This document shows positions 1 to 8,754 of a DNA stretch of 33,930 bases, piece after piece; the first letter of the stretch is position 1; each line of letters starts with the position of its first letter. The notes under the pieces were generated by a model. It did no database searches and was not told where the DNA came from. It saw nothing but the letters and a program-made list of their open reading frames with translations. The DNA is from Rhodocyclaceae bacterium (lineage in GTDB: Bacteria > Pseudomonadota > Gammaproteobacteria > Burkholderiales > Rhodocyclaceae): positions 1 through 33,930 of the forward strand of contig JAQTZQ010000023.1 in assembly GCA_028687645.1 (NCBI GenBank), written 5' to 3'. The translations under genes and the position numbers were made by a program.

Positions 1-68
1 TTTATGGCTCAATTGGTGCGGTGGTTAGCGCTGAACGGTGGCATCAGGGTTAAATCGAAGCAGCCCGT

Positions 69-1487
69 TTAGTGCACCGTGCACACCATGCACGGGTCAA
101 ATGATCTGACTACATGCTCAATCGTCGGCAAGGCGGCATCGCCTACAGGTAATCCAACCAGCGCCTGCTCCAGTGGGCCGGGTTGGTCTTCGCTGTCGCG
201 TGGGGAGAAGTTCCACGTCGTTGGAGCGATGATCTGGTAGCGGTTGATGCGGCCATTTTTGATTGACAGCCAGTGGCCGAGACTGCCACGGGCGGCTTCG
301 ACGAGGCCGATGCCTTGTGCTTCATCGGGCATTTCCGTGCGAGAACAAAACGGCTCATCGGGGATGATGTCGCGCACCCAGCGCTCCATCGCCGGAACAA
401 CGCTGGCCAATTCAATCATGCGGGCAAGGACTCTTGCCGTCACACTCGCACCGTAGTTTTGCACCAGATCGCGCAACAAGGGCTGGCCGCTCACCACTTG
501 CCGAGCCAGCGCACCGGTTTCGACGACTTGCCCGGCGTAGCGCGGGGCTTTGCACCAGGTGTAGGCGTCCGGCTTATCAGCGGCGACGATGGTTTCACCT
601 TGGGCGGGTGGTCTGTTGCTGTCCAGCAGCCAGGCGTGACGGGTGTCTTCGCTAATTTTCGCCGGGTTTACGGCGTTGACCGTAACATTTGGTTGCCAGA
701 GGCCAGAAGCGAACAAATCATAGGCGCCGTAGGACATGAAATGATCGCTGGCACGCCCGGTTTTTTCCAGCTTCAAATCACTGGCAGCCAGCAGAAAGGC
801 CGGAAAATCGCCTGCACGACCAACAGCCCAGGCGCACAAGGCATCTTCTGAATTCAGCGCAGAAAAGCTTTCCAGCGTATCGCCGAACAAGGTGGATTCA
901 AGAAAGTGGCGAAAATCCCGCAGCAGGGCAAGGATGCGGATGCGTTCGGCAGCCGTCATCGCCTTGGTGCTACCACCCGGTTGCAAGGCCAGGGTGTGCG
1001 GCCAGCGCCCGGCGAGGAAGCCGATCAGTTTGAAGAAGCCGGCACGGGCGCTGAGCATGGCCGGTGCGGCACTGCCTTTGATCGCCGCAAACCGAGGCGC
1101 CAACGCGCCGTACCAGGCACGATCAGCGTAAGCGGCGCGGGCAAAATCGGGCATGAAGAACAGGTAAAAATGGGTCAGGTGATCGGCCAGATTTTCGGTA
1201 GCCTGAATCAAATTGAACGCCAAACGACCATTCGGCGGCATTTCGCAACCTGCAGCATCGGCCAGAGTTGCTGCTGCAGCGGCTGACTGGGCGACCGAAC
1301 AAATCCCGCAAATGCGCGGCACAACGGCCAAAGCATCCTCCGGCGCGCGCCCGATGAGAATCTGCTCGAAGCCACGGAAAAGTGGCGAATTGACTCGCGC
1401 AGAAATAACCCGCGCTTGCTCAACCTCAAGACTGACTTCGAGATCGCCTTCAACACGATTGAATGGACCAAGCAGGATGCGGGTCAT
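69..1487 (-). CDS. hoxC: HoxC/HupV, large subunit of the H2-sensing regulatory [NiFe]-hydrogenase
   Basis: Large subunit (472 aa) of a group 2b regulatory hydrogenase, which senses H2 in the cytoplasm rather than driving respiration. The N-terminal nickel motif is RICGICSVAQ (C60, C63), with Gln67 where catalytic uptake enzymes carry His; Gln there is typical of sensor hydrogenases as I recall the family. The C-terminal pair is C466/C469 in DPCMVCTVH, and translation stops right after that His. There is therefore no C-terminal peptide to remove and no protease step is needed, in contrast to hybC in this window. The start overlaps the hoxB stop (ATGA), implying translational coupling. In Ralstonia the next gene is the kinase hoxJ. 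The 68 bases left of this gene show no convincing start, so hoxJ, if present, begins outside the window. Confidence 0.95.
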   Translation of the reverse strand: MTRILLGPFNRVEGDLEVSLEVEQARVISARVNSPLFRGFEQILIGRAPEDALAVVPRICGICSVAQSAAAAATLADAAGCEMPPNGRLAFNLIQATENLADHLTHFYLFFMPDFARAAYADRAWYGALAPRFAAIKGSAAPAMLSARAGFFKLIGFLAGRWPHTLALQPGGSTKAMTAAERIRILALLRDFRHFLESTLFGDTLESFSALNSEDALCAWAVGRAGDFPAFLLAASDLKLEKTGRASDHFMSYGAYDLFASGLWQPNVTVNAVNPAKISEDTRHAWLLDSNRPPAQGETIVAADKPDAYTWCKAPRYAGQVVETGALARQVVSGQPLLRDLVQNYGASVTARVLARMIELASVVPAMERWVRDIIPDEPFCSRTEMPDEAQGIGLVEAARGSLGHWLSIKNGRINRYQIIAPTTWNFSPRDSEDQPGPLEQALVGLPVGDAALPTIEHVVRSFDPCMVCTVH

Positions 1488-2479
1488 TTGCCGATTTTCT
1501 TGAGCGCCGGGCGCACGATCAGATGGTCACCGCCGGCGTTTTCCCGCACGCGCTTGGGGGTGGCGGATTTGGAGAGGGCAGCGAGGGCGACGAACCAGGC
1601 TTTTGGCATGTCGGTCGGCAAGCCGATCGGGATGCCGGCAACTTTGGGGGTTTCCTGAAAAGCATGGCCCGGCGCTTCAAAACCCGGTTCGGTGCAGGCG
1701 ATGCAGGCAAAACCGCCCTTCAGGCAGGAGCCGGCACCATTCCACAAACGCAAATTGCAGTCAGCATGAGCTTGCGTGCCTTTGCAGCCTAAATTTTCCA
1801 TCAGGCAGCCAAGGTCGGAATGCTTTTTGGCGCTGGCCTTGAATTCGTAATATTCGTTGCGGGCGCAGGCGTGATGCACCAGTTGTTCGGCGTAGAGCAG
1901 TGGGCGCCCGAGGGCATCGAGATCACTGGCGGCCAAGCCTTCGATGGCCAGTTTTTCCAGCGTATCGACGATCCAGCCGGGATGCACCGGGCAACCGGCA
2001 ATATTCACGACCGGCAAGCCAGCCGCCGAGCGAAAACCTTCGCCGAGCAAACCGCCCGGTTCATCGGTATCAAACTGCAGGCCGCAGGCTTCGAGCGGAT
2101 TTCCGGGCGTGTTGGCAGAAAACCCGCCATAGGCGGTGCATGAACCGATGGCAAAGACCCATTGTGCCTGCTTGGCCAGACGTTCGACCCATTCGGTCAG
2201 CGGTTTGCCGCTGCCCGCCATCAAATGAAACTTGCCGCTGCCGTTGGGACCGCGCAGCATCGCCCCCTCAACGCACAGCACGTCAAAGGCGACATGCCCC
2301 TCGGCGCAGTCATCGAGCAACTGCAAGGCCTCGGCACCACTTTCCAAAGACAAGGCCGGATGCCAGACGAACTCGATGCCGGCATCGCGCAGTTCGTCAA
2401 AAAGCGGACGCGACTCATGGCACAACAAGGATTGCGTGCACCCGCCACAACCACCGCTTTGCAACCAGAGGACACGCAT
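1484..2479 (-). CDS. hoxB: HoxB/HupU, small subunit of the regulatory [NiFe]-hydrogenase
   Basis: Iron-sulfur small subunit (331 aa) that pairs with HoxC and passes the H2 signal on. The chosen ATG overlaps the hoxA stop as TGATG and gives the N-terminus MRVLWLQSGGCGGCTQS. The open frame runs 59 codons further upstream inside hoxA, but that part is only an overlap shadow. There is no twin-arginine signal, as expected for a soluble cytoplasmic sensor. Cluster ligands are visible in family order: CGGC near the N-terminus, GSC, GCP, then HHAC and a series of cysteines ending in CIAC for the medial and distal clusters. The gene is coupled at both ends (TGATG with hoxA, ATGA with hoxC). Confidence 0.95.
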   Translation of the reverse strand: MRVLWLQSGGCGGCTQSLLCHESRPLFDELRDAGIEFVWHPALSLESGAEALQLLDDCAEGHVAFDVLCVEGAMLRGPNGSGKFHLMAGSGKPLTEWVERLAKQAQWVFAIGSCTAYGGFSANTPGNPLEACGLQFDTDEPGGLLGEGFRSAAGLPVVNIAGCPVHPGWIVDTLEKLAIEGLAASDLDALGRPLLYAEQLVHHACARNEYYEFKASAKKHSDLGCLMENLGCKGTQAHADCNLRLWNGAGSCLKGGFACIACTEPGFEAPGHAFQETPKVAGIPIGLPTDMPKAWFVALAALSKSATPKRVRENAGGDHLIVRPALKKIGK

Positions 2480-3951
2480 CAGCTTGGCTCCAGCCCATAG
2501 CGCACCAGCTTGGCACGCAGGCCAACGCGCGATAACCCAAGCTCTCGGGCGGCCTGCGATTTGTTCCAGCGCAGGCGGATCATCGCTTCCTTGAGGACCT
2601 GCATTTCCAGCTGATCCATACGTTCCTTGAGGCCGCCCGTCAGATTGGCGGCCCAAGCCATGTCATCGCCCGGTGATTCGCCAACCGGGGTGCGCAGGAC
2701 GCGCGGCGAGAGCAGATCGGCGCCGAGTTTCGGGCTGTCGCTGAGCGCCACCATACGCAGGATTTCATTCTGCAATTCCCGCACATTGCCCGGCCAGCGG
2801 TAGGCAACGATGCAGGCCAGCGCCTCATTGGTGAAGCCGTCCACAGCCTTGCCCAGCGCCTGACAACTGCTGTCGAGCAGGCGCCGGGCAAGCAGCGGAA
2901 TATCCATCGCCCGTTCGCGCAAGGGCGGCACATGCAGGGCAATGGTCGCCAGGCGATAGTACAAATCCTCGCGGAAACGCCCGCTGCGCACGCCTTCTTC
3001 CAGATTGCGATTGGTCGCGGCAATGACACGCACATCGACGGTTACCTGGCGGTTGCTACCGAGCGGACGAAACTCGCCCTCCTGCAAAACACGCAGCAGT
3101 TTGACCTGAAAGGCCGGGCTGGTTTCACCGATTTCATCGAGAAACAGGGTGCCACCATCGGCTTGCTGAAAGCGCCCGATTCGATCCTCGACGGCACCGG
3201 TGAACGCGCCACGCTTGTAGCCAAAAAGCTCGGATTCAAGCAGCGTATCGGGCAACGCACCGCAGTTTTCGGTGATGAAAGGCTTGGCTGCGCGCCGGCT
3301 TTCGTAGTGGATGGCACGTGCCACCATTTCCTTGCCGGTGCCGGATTCGCCGGTGACCATCACCGACAGATCAAAGGGGGCAATCCGGCCAATCAGGTCG
3401 CAAACGCCATTGAGCGGGCTGGCCGGGGCGCGGATCAGACCAGCCAGGCCGAAGGCGTGTTTGGCCTTGTCAAATTTGGACTCAACCCGGCGTTTGAGCA
3501 CCGGTTCGGCGGTACGCAAATCGAGCGACAGGCGCTGGTTTTCCTGCTGCAAACGCCAGACTTCGGCGGCCCGTTGCAGCGTGAGCAGCAACTGATCCGG
3601 TTGCCAGGGCTTGAGCAGATATTGCCAGATACCGGCTTCATTGACGCCGGTGATGATGTCTTCGGCGTCGGTATAGCCGGAGAGGATAATGCGTACGATA
3701 TCCGGCCAGCGCAGTCGCACTTCTTTTAGAAACTGAACGCCGGTGGTGCCCGGCATGCGCTGGTCACAGAGCACGATGCGTAGGCTTGCGGTCGACTGCT
3801 CTTTTTCGAGAATTTCCATGCCTTCCGCAGCGCTCGACGCGCAATGCACCTCGAAATCTTCCTCCAGCGTGCGGCGCAAGGCCTCCTGCGAACGCACCTC
3901 GTCATCAACGATGAGAACGGCAGGCAGGCGGCGCAATGTGCTCTGGCTCAT
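2479..3951 (-). CDS. hoxA: HoxA, NtrC-family sigma54-dependent activator of hydrogenase genes
   Basis: Response regulator (490 aa) with three visible parts. The receiver domain has the phosphoacceptor Asp63 in CDQRMPG. The AAA+ domain has Walker A GESGTGKE at 201-208, the sigma54-contacting GAFTGA loop at 248-253 and a Walker B ending in LDEIGE. A Fis-type helix-turn-helix lies in the last 45 residues. The start used (MSQSTLRR) overlaps the hypX stop as ATGA; an ATG 18 codons upstream lies inside hypX and is less likely. In Ralstonia HoxA activates sigma54 promoters of hydrogenase operons and is active when unphosphorylated. Here a good sigma54 element precedes hybO (15379-15394), so HoxA probably drives the very operon that encodes it. 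Its position next to hoxBC supports this over a general NtrC role. Confidence 0.95.
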   Translation of the reverse strand: MSQSTLRRLPAVLIVDDEVRSQEALRRTLEEDFEVHCASSAAEGMEILEKEQSTASLRIVLCDQRMPGTTGVQFLKEVRLRWPDIVRIILSGYTDAEDIITGVNEAGIWQYLLKPWQPDQLLLTLQRAAEVWRLQQENQRLSLDLRTAEPVLKRRVESKFDKAKHAFGLAGLIRAPASPLNGVCDLIGRIAPFDLSVMVTGESGTGKEMVARAIHYESRRAAKPFITENCGALPDTLLESELFGYKRGAFTGAVEDRIGRFQQADGGTLFLDEIGETSPAFQVKLLRVLQEGEFRPLGSNRQVTVDVRVIAATNRNLEEGVRSGRFREDLYYRLATIALHVPPLRERAMDIPLLARRLLDSSCQALGKAVDGFTNEALACIVAYRWPGNVRELQNEILRMVALSDSPKLGADLLSPRVLRTPVGESPGDDMAWAANLTGGLKERMDQLEMQVLKEAMIRLRWNKSQAARELGLSRVGLRAKLVRYGLEPS

Positions 3952-5624
3952 AGCGGGATTTCCCAGTCGAGATCGCGATGGCGGGCAAGGTGGCGCGGCG
4001 TCCAAGAATGCAGCGTCCGCGAGACAAAATGATAGCGCGCGACATGGTATGAGGGGTCAAAACCGTAGAAATTGCGACGCATTTCCTTGAGCTCTTCGGC
4101 GCGGTAGGCGGCCAGCGGTTTGGCCGCTTCATCGGCTTGACGCTTGGTATTTTTAATCGCCAACTGCGCGGCAAAATCGGGAGAGGCGGCCAGTTCTGCC
4201 GCGCGTCGTGCGACATCGACGGTGAATCCGGGGCCGGGCAGACAGGCATCGTAAAAGCCAAGTTGCACCGCCTCCGGCGCCGTCATCGGCAGACGATGGC
4301 GCATGATGGCCTTGGCGCCCGCCTCGCCGACCCGTGGTGGGAGCAGGTAAGTCCAGAACTCCGAGCCAAACAGGTTGCCCATGTTTTTGTAGTGCGGGTT
4401 GAGCATGACGCCATCGCGCACCCAGACCTGATCAGCGGCGCGCGCCAGAAAACAGCCGCCGGCCCCGGTATTGCCGCCGACAGCGGCGACGGTCAACTGC
4501 GTTTCACAGCGCAAAATCGCTTCAGCCAGATCGTCGATGGCGTTGATGTTGGCCCATGACTCGTCAGACGGGCTTTCTGCCGCCTCAATGGTGTTGAGAT
4601 GAACGCCGTTCGACCAGAAATCACGACCGCCGCGCAGCACGATAACGCGCGTCGGCCGGCTGCTTGCCCAAAGAAAAGCAGCGGTCAGGCGCTGGCATTG
4701 GCGCGTGCTCATTGCGCCGTTGTAGAACTCGAAACTGAGGAAACCAACGCCGGCAACTTCCTCATAGGCAATATCCTGCCAGGTTGCGTGGGCTGACTTC
4801 CTGTAATCGGTGAGTGGCAGTTCCGGCAAGGTCAGCGCCTCGGGAAAGGCCTGCGTCGCTGGCAGTTTGATCCCGCCCGACTTTTTGACATGGCCAATCC
4901 ACAAGGCCCCATCCGCTGTCGCCCGGCAAATGGCAGTTTGACGATAGCCGAGCAGGCTGCCCGGCGTTCCTTTGAGGATGGCTTCCGGCCAGGCATCAAA
5001 GAGGTGGCAGGGCTGGCCGAACAGCTGGTCGGCAATACCGGGAAAGCCATCAGCCGCATTCAGTTTGGCCAGGATCGCAGCGCTGCTTTCCGTCTGCCAG
5101 TTGATGGCGCGGTCGCTCTGCTTCATCAAGGCATGCGCTTGCCCCGGCACTCGTTCCGGCTGAAAATTTCCGTCCTTTACGCGGTTCACCGCAACAATCA
5201 CGGCCTGAACCGCCGCTTCGGTCGTTTCGTTACGGTAAATCGATGATTTCTTGGCCTGGCGTAGCGGAAAGTTGGCCGCAGCCCAAACCGGGCCGGCATC
5301 CATTTCGGCTTCAGCCTGCAAAACGGTGACGCCCCATTCCGGTTCGCCGTTCTGGATCGCCCAATCCAGCGCCGATGGCCCACGGTCGCCGACGATGCCG
5401 GGATGGACGATCAAACACAGATGGCGTGACCAGATTGACTGAGGAATCGCCCGCTTGAGAAAGGGAGCGAGGATCAGATCCGGCTTGAACAAGGCCACCG
5501 CCTCCTCGCTCACCGAATCGGTGATATCGAACTCGATGCTGATCTGATGGCCGAGCTGGCTCAATTCGCAATACAAACGTTGCGTCAGGCTGTTGAAACT
5601 GTGGGTGAGGAAAAGAATGCGCAT
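3948..5624 (-). CDS. hypX: HypX/HoxX, CO-ligand synthesis enzyme for the [NiFe] centre
   Basis: A 558-aa two-domain protein. The N-terminal half resembles formyl-tetrahydrofolate-using transferases (HPGIVGDRGPSALDW region), and the C-terminal half is a crotonase/enoyl-CoA-hydratase fold (ALRGG-like RGGRDFWSNG, then GGNTGAGGCFLARAAD). In the family HypX makes the CO ligand of the active-site iron from N10-formyl-THF and is found in organisms that mature hydrogenase in air. Its presence therefore suggests H2 oxidation under oxic or microoxic conditions. It starts 12 bp after the hypE stop and its own stop overlaps the hoxA start (ATGA), the same order (hypE-hypX-hoxA) as in Ralstonia. It is unlikely to be a plain methionyl-tRNA formyltransferase because of the fused crotonase domain. 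Confidence 0.95.
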   Translation of the reverse strand: MRILFLTHSFNSLTQRLYCELSQLGHQISIEFDITDSVSEEAVALFKPDLILAPFLKRAIPQSIWSRHLCLIVHPGIVGDRGPSALDWAIQNGEPEWGVTVLQAEAEMDAGPVWAAANFPLRQAKKSSIYRNETTEAAVQAVIVAVNRVKDGNFQPERVPGQAHALMKQSDRAINWQTESSAAILAKLNAADGFPGIADQLFGQPCHLFDAWPEAILKGTPGSLLGYRQTAICRATADGALWIGHVKKSGGIKLPATQAFPEALTLPELPLTDYRKSAHATWQDIAYEEVAGVGFLSFEFYNGAMSTRQCQRLTAAFLWASSRPTRVIVLRGGRDFWSNGVHLNTIEAAESPSDESWANINAIDDLAEAILRCETQLTVAAVGGNTGAGGCFLARAADQVWVRDGVMLNPHYKNMGNLFGSEFWTYLLPPRVGEAGAKAIMRHRLPMTAPEAVQLGFYDACLPGPGFTVDVARRAAELAASPDFAAQLAIKNTKRQADEAAKPLAAYRAEELKEMRRNFYGFDPSYHVARYHFVSRTLHSWTPRHLARHRDLDWEIPL

Positions 5625-5636
5625 CGCAGTCAGGTC

Positions 5637-6689
5637 TCAACAAATGCGTGGCAATTGCTCGCCGCTCAACCAGTCCACAATGCGCTTGCCACCGAAACCG
5701 GTAGTCATCTGGACAAAATGATGGGCATCTTCGTGCACGCGGCCAACAATCGCTGCATTCACCCCCAACGGATGAGCCTGCATCGCTGCCAATAGCTTTT
5801 CGGCATCATTTTCGGCGCAGATCGCTACCAATTTACCTTCGTTTGCCACATAAAGCGGATCAAGCCCGAGAAATTCACAGGCTGCATTGACGGCAGGGTG
5901 CACCGGCAAGGCCTTCTCCTGCAACATCATCCCGACCCCGCTTTGTTTGGCGATTTCGTTGAGCGTGGTCGCCAAACCACCGCGTGTCGGGTCGCGTAAT
6001 ACATGAATTTCCGCGCCGCTGGCACGCATGGCGGCAATCAGGCCGTGCAACGCTGCCGTATCGGAAACGATGGGCGAATCGAAACCAAGGCTTTCACGTT
6101 CAGCCATGATCGCCATGCCGTGATCGCCCAGGGTGCCGGAAACCAGGATGACATCGCCGGGTCGCGCCTTGTTGCCGGACAGCTCCATGCCTGGTGCCAC
6201 GACGCCCACACCGGTCGTCGTAATGAACACCCCGTCGCCTTTGCCGCGCTCGACGACCTTGGTATCGCCGGTCACAATCGGCACGCCAGCTTCTTTGGCT
6301 GCGGACGCCATACTTTGCACGATGCGCGCCAGATCGGCGAGCTTGAAGCCTTCTTCGAGGATGAAGCCAGCGGCCAGCCATAAAGGCTGAGCGCCCATCA
6401 TGGCTACATCATTGATCGTGCCATGCACCGACAGGCAGCCGATGTCGCCGCCGGGGAAGAATAGGGGGGAAACGACGTGGCAGTCGGTGGCCATTACGAG
6501 TTTGCCTTTTTCTGTGGCGGGTAACAGGGCGCCATCATCGCCTTGGGCGAGGTATTCGTTGCCTAGGTATTTGGCGAATAGCTCTTCGATTAACTGCGCC
6601 ATGGCGCGGCCACCGGAGCCGTGGGCCATGTCTACGTGGCCGTGTTTGATGTCCAGGGGACGGATGTAGGGTTTGCGGGAATCTGTCAT
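5637..6689 (-). CDS. hypE: HypE, carbamoyl-dehydratase supplying cyanide ligands
   Basis: Hydrogenase maturation factor (350 aa from the chosen start). HypE takes the carbamoyl group made by HypF on its C-terminal cysteine, dehydrates it with ATP to a thiocyanate and donates CN to iron on the HypCD complex. The C-terminus is exactly the conserved PRIC, so the acceptor Cys is the last residue. The PurM/SelD-like N-terminal signature (AHGSGGRAM) is clear. The start MTDSRKPY was chosen because the open frame upstream runs into the repeat element and gives a low-complexity leader; no strong ribosome-binding site is seen at either start. It is the only gene of the operon separated from its upstream neighbour (hypD) by a long gap, 683 bp filled by repeats. 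Confidence 0.95.
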   Translation of the reverse strand: MTDSRKPYIRPLDIKHGHVDMAHGSGGRAMAQLIEELFAKYLGNEYLAQGDDGALLPATEKGKLVMATDCHVVSPLFFPGGDIGCLSVHGTINDVAMMGAQPLWLAAGFILEEGFKLADLARIVQSMASAAKEAGVPIVTGDTKVVERGKGDGVFITTTGVGVVAPGMELSGNKARPGDVILVSGTLGDHGMAIMAERESLGFDSPIVSDTAALHGLIAAMRASGAEIHVLRDPTRGGLATTLNEIAKQSGVGMMLQEKALPVHPAVNAACEFLGLDPLYVANEGKLVAICAENDAEKLLAAMQAHPLGVNAAIVGRVHEDAHHFVQMTTGFGGKRIVDWLSGEQLPRIC

Positions 6690-6746
6690 GGGGCTATTTA
6701 ATTGGGTCGCGGCTAATAGGCTGGGGTTTCGCCTTGCGGGCGAGCG

Positions 6747-7257
6747 TACTTTCTTTTGCTTCGCCAAAAGAAAGTAGCCAAAGAAAAGGCGACCCCAGGG
6801 TCGGCGCCCTTCGGGTTCCTTGCGCTACTCGAAACGCCGGGCGGCTGGCTAAACTCGCCTGCGGCTCAGACAACGCCAGCCGACACCCCCCGGCGCTTCT
6901 GCGTTGCTCAGCGCCTCTCATGGGGACCCGAAAGGCGTCTATGGCCAACGATGGTCGTGCTCTTTCTAGATTCTTCTCGGCGTTTTTTTCGGGATATTTC
7001 TTGGGCCTTTTTCCGTGTTGACCGTAACAATCTGCTTCGCGCGCGAAATTCAACCGCGTGACGCCTTGCCCCATCCCCCTGAGAGGCGCTGAGCAACGCA
7101 GGTGGGCCGGGGGATTTCTGCTTGCGTTGTCTGAGCCGCAGGCGAGTTTAGCAAGCAGCCCGGACCGCCGAGTAGCGCAAGGGACCGGCATCGCCGGCGC
7201 CGACCCGGGGGTCGCCTTTTCTTTGCTTACTTTCTTTTGGCGAAGCAAAAGAAAGTA
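6747..7257. repeat. Long imperfect inverted repeat (about 180-bp arms) inserted between hypD and hypE
   Basis: The two arms (about 6747-6926 and 7071-7257) are near-complementary, roughly 80% by eye, around a 144-base spacer. Each outer end contains a short palindrome, TTTCTTTTGCTTCGCCAAAA, followed by a conserved stretch ending in GGCGACCC. The open frames inside are arginine/serine-rich and look like repeat translations, not genes. Similar repeats are common between genes in beta- and gamma-proteobacteria, from memory. No transposase is present, so it resembles a non-autonomous (MITE-like) element. The spacer contains the recurring GTTGACCGTAAC word at 7017. In RNA the arms could fold into a very long stem between hypD and hypE. 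Confidence 0.85.
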
Positions 7258-7288
7258 AGGCCGCCGGCAGGGCAAACCCAAAAGCCAA

Positions 7289-7336
7289 GGCTCACCCCTC
7301 TCCCTAACCCTCTCCCCGCAAGCGGGGCGAGGGGAC
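7289..7336. repeat. Short GC-rich palindromic repeat downstream of hypD
   Basis: A CCCTCTCCC-type tract followed by a hairpin (CTCCCCGC AAG CGGGGCGAG). The same repeat type forms the end of hybA (about 13047-13087). It lies 37 bases past the hypD stop and could act as an mRNA 3'-end stabilising hairpin. No T-run follows, so it is not a classical terminator. Confidence 0.7.
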
Positions 7337-7372
7337 TGGTTTTGTGCCTTGATTAATTTCCCCACCCTGGAC

Positions 7373-8497
7373 TCAAACATCCTTATACCGCCCATAAGTG
7401 TAGTGCGCCGCACAAGCCCCCTCCGAAGACACCATGCACGACCCAATCGCATTCTCCGGCGTACAAACCGTACCAAACAACTTGCAATCCTGCGGTTTCT
7501 TAACCCCACGCAAAATCGCCCCACACTCGCAAGCCTTGTGGTCAGCCACCGGCTTATAAGCCAAAGAAAACCGCTTTTCAGCATCAAATTCGGCGAACTG
7601 GCTGCGAATGCGCAAAGCGGAGTAAGGCAACACATTCAAACCCCGCCACTCAAACTGCTTGCGCATCTCGAACACCTCGGCGACCAAGTTCTGCGCCTTG
7701 AGATTGCCCTCACGATCCACCGCCCGCGAAAATTCGTTTTCCACCTCAGCCCGGCCTTCGTTGACCTGACGGATCAACATGCGGATCGCCTGCATCACAT
7801 CGAGCGGCTCAAAACCGGCAATCACCACCGGCTTGCGGTATTCCTCGGCGAAGAACTCGTACGGTCGACTGCCAATAATGGTCGAAACATGCGCCGGACC
7901 AATGAAACCATCGAGCGGCACGGTGCCCCATTGGCGCACTTCCGGCGATTCGAGAATGCTGGAAATCGCCGATGGCGTCAGCACATGGCAGCACAACACG
8001 GAAAAGTTTTTCAGCCCAAGCGCAGCGGCCTGCTTGATGGCAACGGCAGTCGGCGGGGTGGTTGTCTCGAAGCCAATGGCGAAGAAAACCACCTGCTTTT
8101 CCGGGTGCTTTTGCGCCAAAGCCACCGCGTCAGCACTCGAATACACCATGCGAATATCGCCACCACGCGCCTTGGCTTTCATCAGCGACAAGCCATCGGA
8201 AGCCGGTACGCGCAGGCAATCGCCATAAGTACAAAGCGTAACGCCCTGTTCGAGCGCCAGGCGGATGGCCTGATCGACGCGACCTATCGGCAGCACACAA
8301 ACCGGGCAGCCGGGGCCGTGAATCATTTTGACGTTGGCCGGTAGCAGGTCACTGACGCCGTAACGCGAAATCGCGTGCGTGTGGCCGCCGCAAAATTCCA
8401 TGAAATGATAGCTACGCGCCGGATTGGCCTCACGGGCAATCGCCCCGGCAATGCCACGCGCTACGTCACCATCGCGGAATTCGTCGATGTATTTCAT
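7373..8497 (-). CDS. hypD: HypD, scaffold for Fe(CN)2CO assembly
   Basis: Hydrogenase maturation protein (374 aa, usual length) that with HypC holds the iron while CN and CO are attached. The family motifs are present: FMEFCGGHTHAI near residue 35, GPGCPVC near residue 65, and a cysteine-rich C-terminal [4Fe-4S] region (CECGA, CKLFGTVC, GSCMVSSEGAC). The start codon overlaps the hypC stop as TGATG, so HypC and HypD should be made in step, as their complex requires. Downstream the operon is interrupted by the long inverted repeat. Confidence 0.97.
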   Translation of the reverse strand: MKYIDEFRDGDVARGIAGAIAREANPARSYHFMEFCGGHTHAISRYGVSDLLPANVKMIHGPGCPVCVLPIGRVDQAIRLALEQGVTLCTYGDCLRVPASDGLSLMKAKARGGDIRMVYSSADAVALAQKHPEKQVVFFAIGFETTTPPTAVAIKQAAALGLKNFSVLCCHVLTPSAISSILESPEVRQWGTVPLDGFIGPAHVSTIIGSRPYEFFAEEYRKPVVIAGFEPLDVMQAIRMLIRQVNEGRAEVENEFSRAVDREGNLKAQNLVAEVFEMRKQFEWRGLNVLPYSALRIRSQFAEFDAEKRFSLAYKPVADHKACECGAILRGVKKPQDCKLFGTVCTPENAIGSCMVSSEGACAAHYTYGRYKDV

Positions 8498-8736
8498 CAG
8501 TGCACCGTTGTATCGTCGCCCAATTGACCCAGTTCGGCAAACAACGCCAGCGTTTTGGCCGCCTCGTCCGGATCCAGCTTGTTCAAGGCATAACCAACGT
8601 GAACGATGACGTAATCGCCAAGCGCTACGTTTTCAACCAGCGACAACGAGATTTCCTTGCGCACGCCGGCCAGATCAACCACGGCATTGTCGCCGTCACG
8701 CAATTCAACCACTTGAGCGGGGATCGCCAGACACAT
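8497..8736 (-). CDS. hypC: HypC, iron-carrying maturation chaperone
   Basis: A 79-aa HypC-family protein beginning MCLAIP. After removal of Met the N-terminal Cys is the residue that binds iron and the large-subunit precursor. The start is supported by a good ribosome-binding site (AAGGAG about 8 bases upstream). It is the general HypC copy next to hypD; a second, longer family member (HybG/HupF type) lies at 9293-9574. Its stop overlaps the hypD start. Confidence 0.95.
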   Translation of the reverse strand: MCLAIPAQVVELRDGDNAVVDLAGVRKEISLSLVENVALGDYVIVHVGYALNKLDPDEAAKTLALFAELGQLGDDTTVH

Positions 8737-8754
8737 GGAATTTGCTCCTTGGCT

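Noticed and set aside
2480-2656. N-terminal extension of HoxB by 59 codons
   Set aside because: It lies wholly inside hoxA, has no family similarity, and the internal ATG overlapping the hoxA stop gives the standard HoxB N-terminus.
6694-7635. 313-aa open frame across the repeat element between hypD and hypE
   Set aside because: The translation consists of repeat arms read in both directions and overlaps hypD; such repeat-derived proteins are usually spurious.
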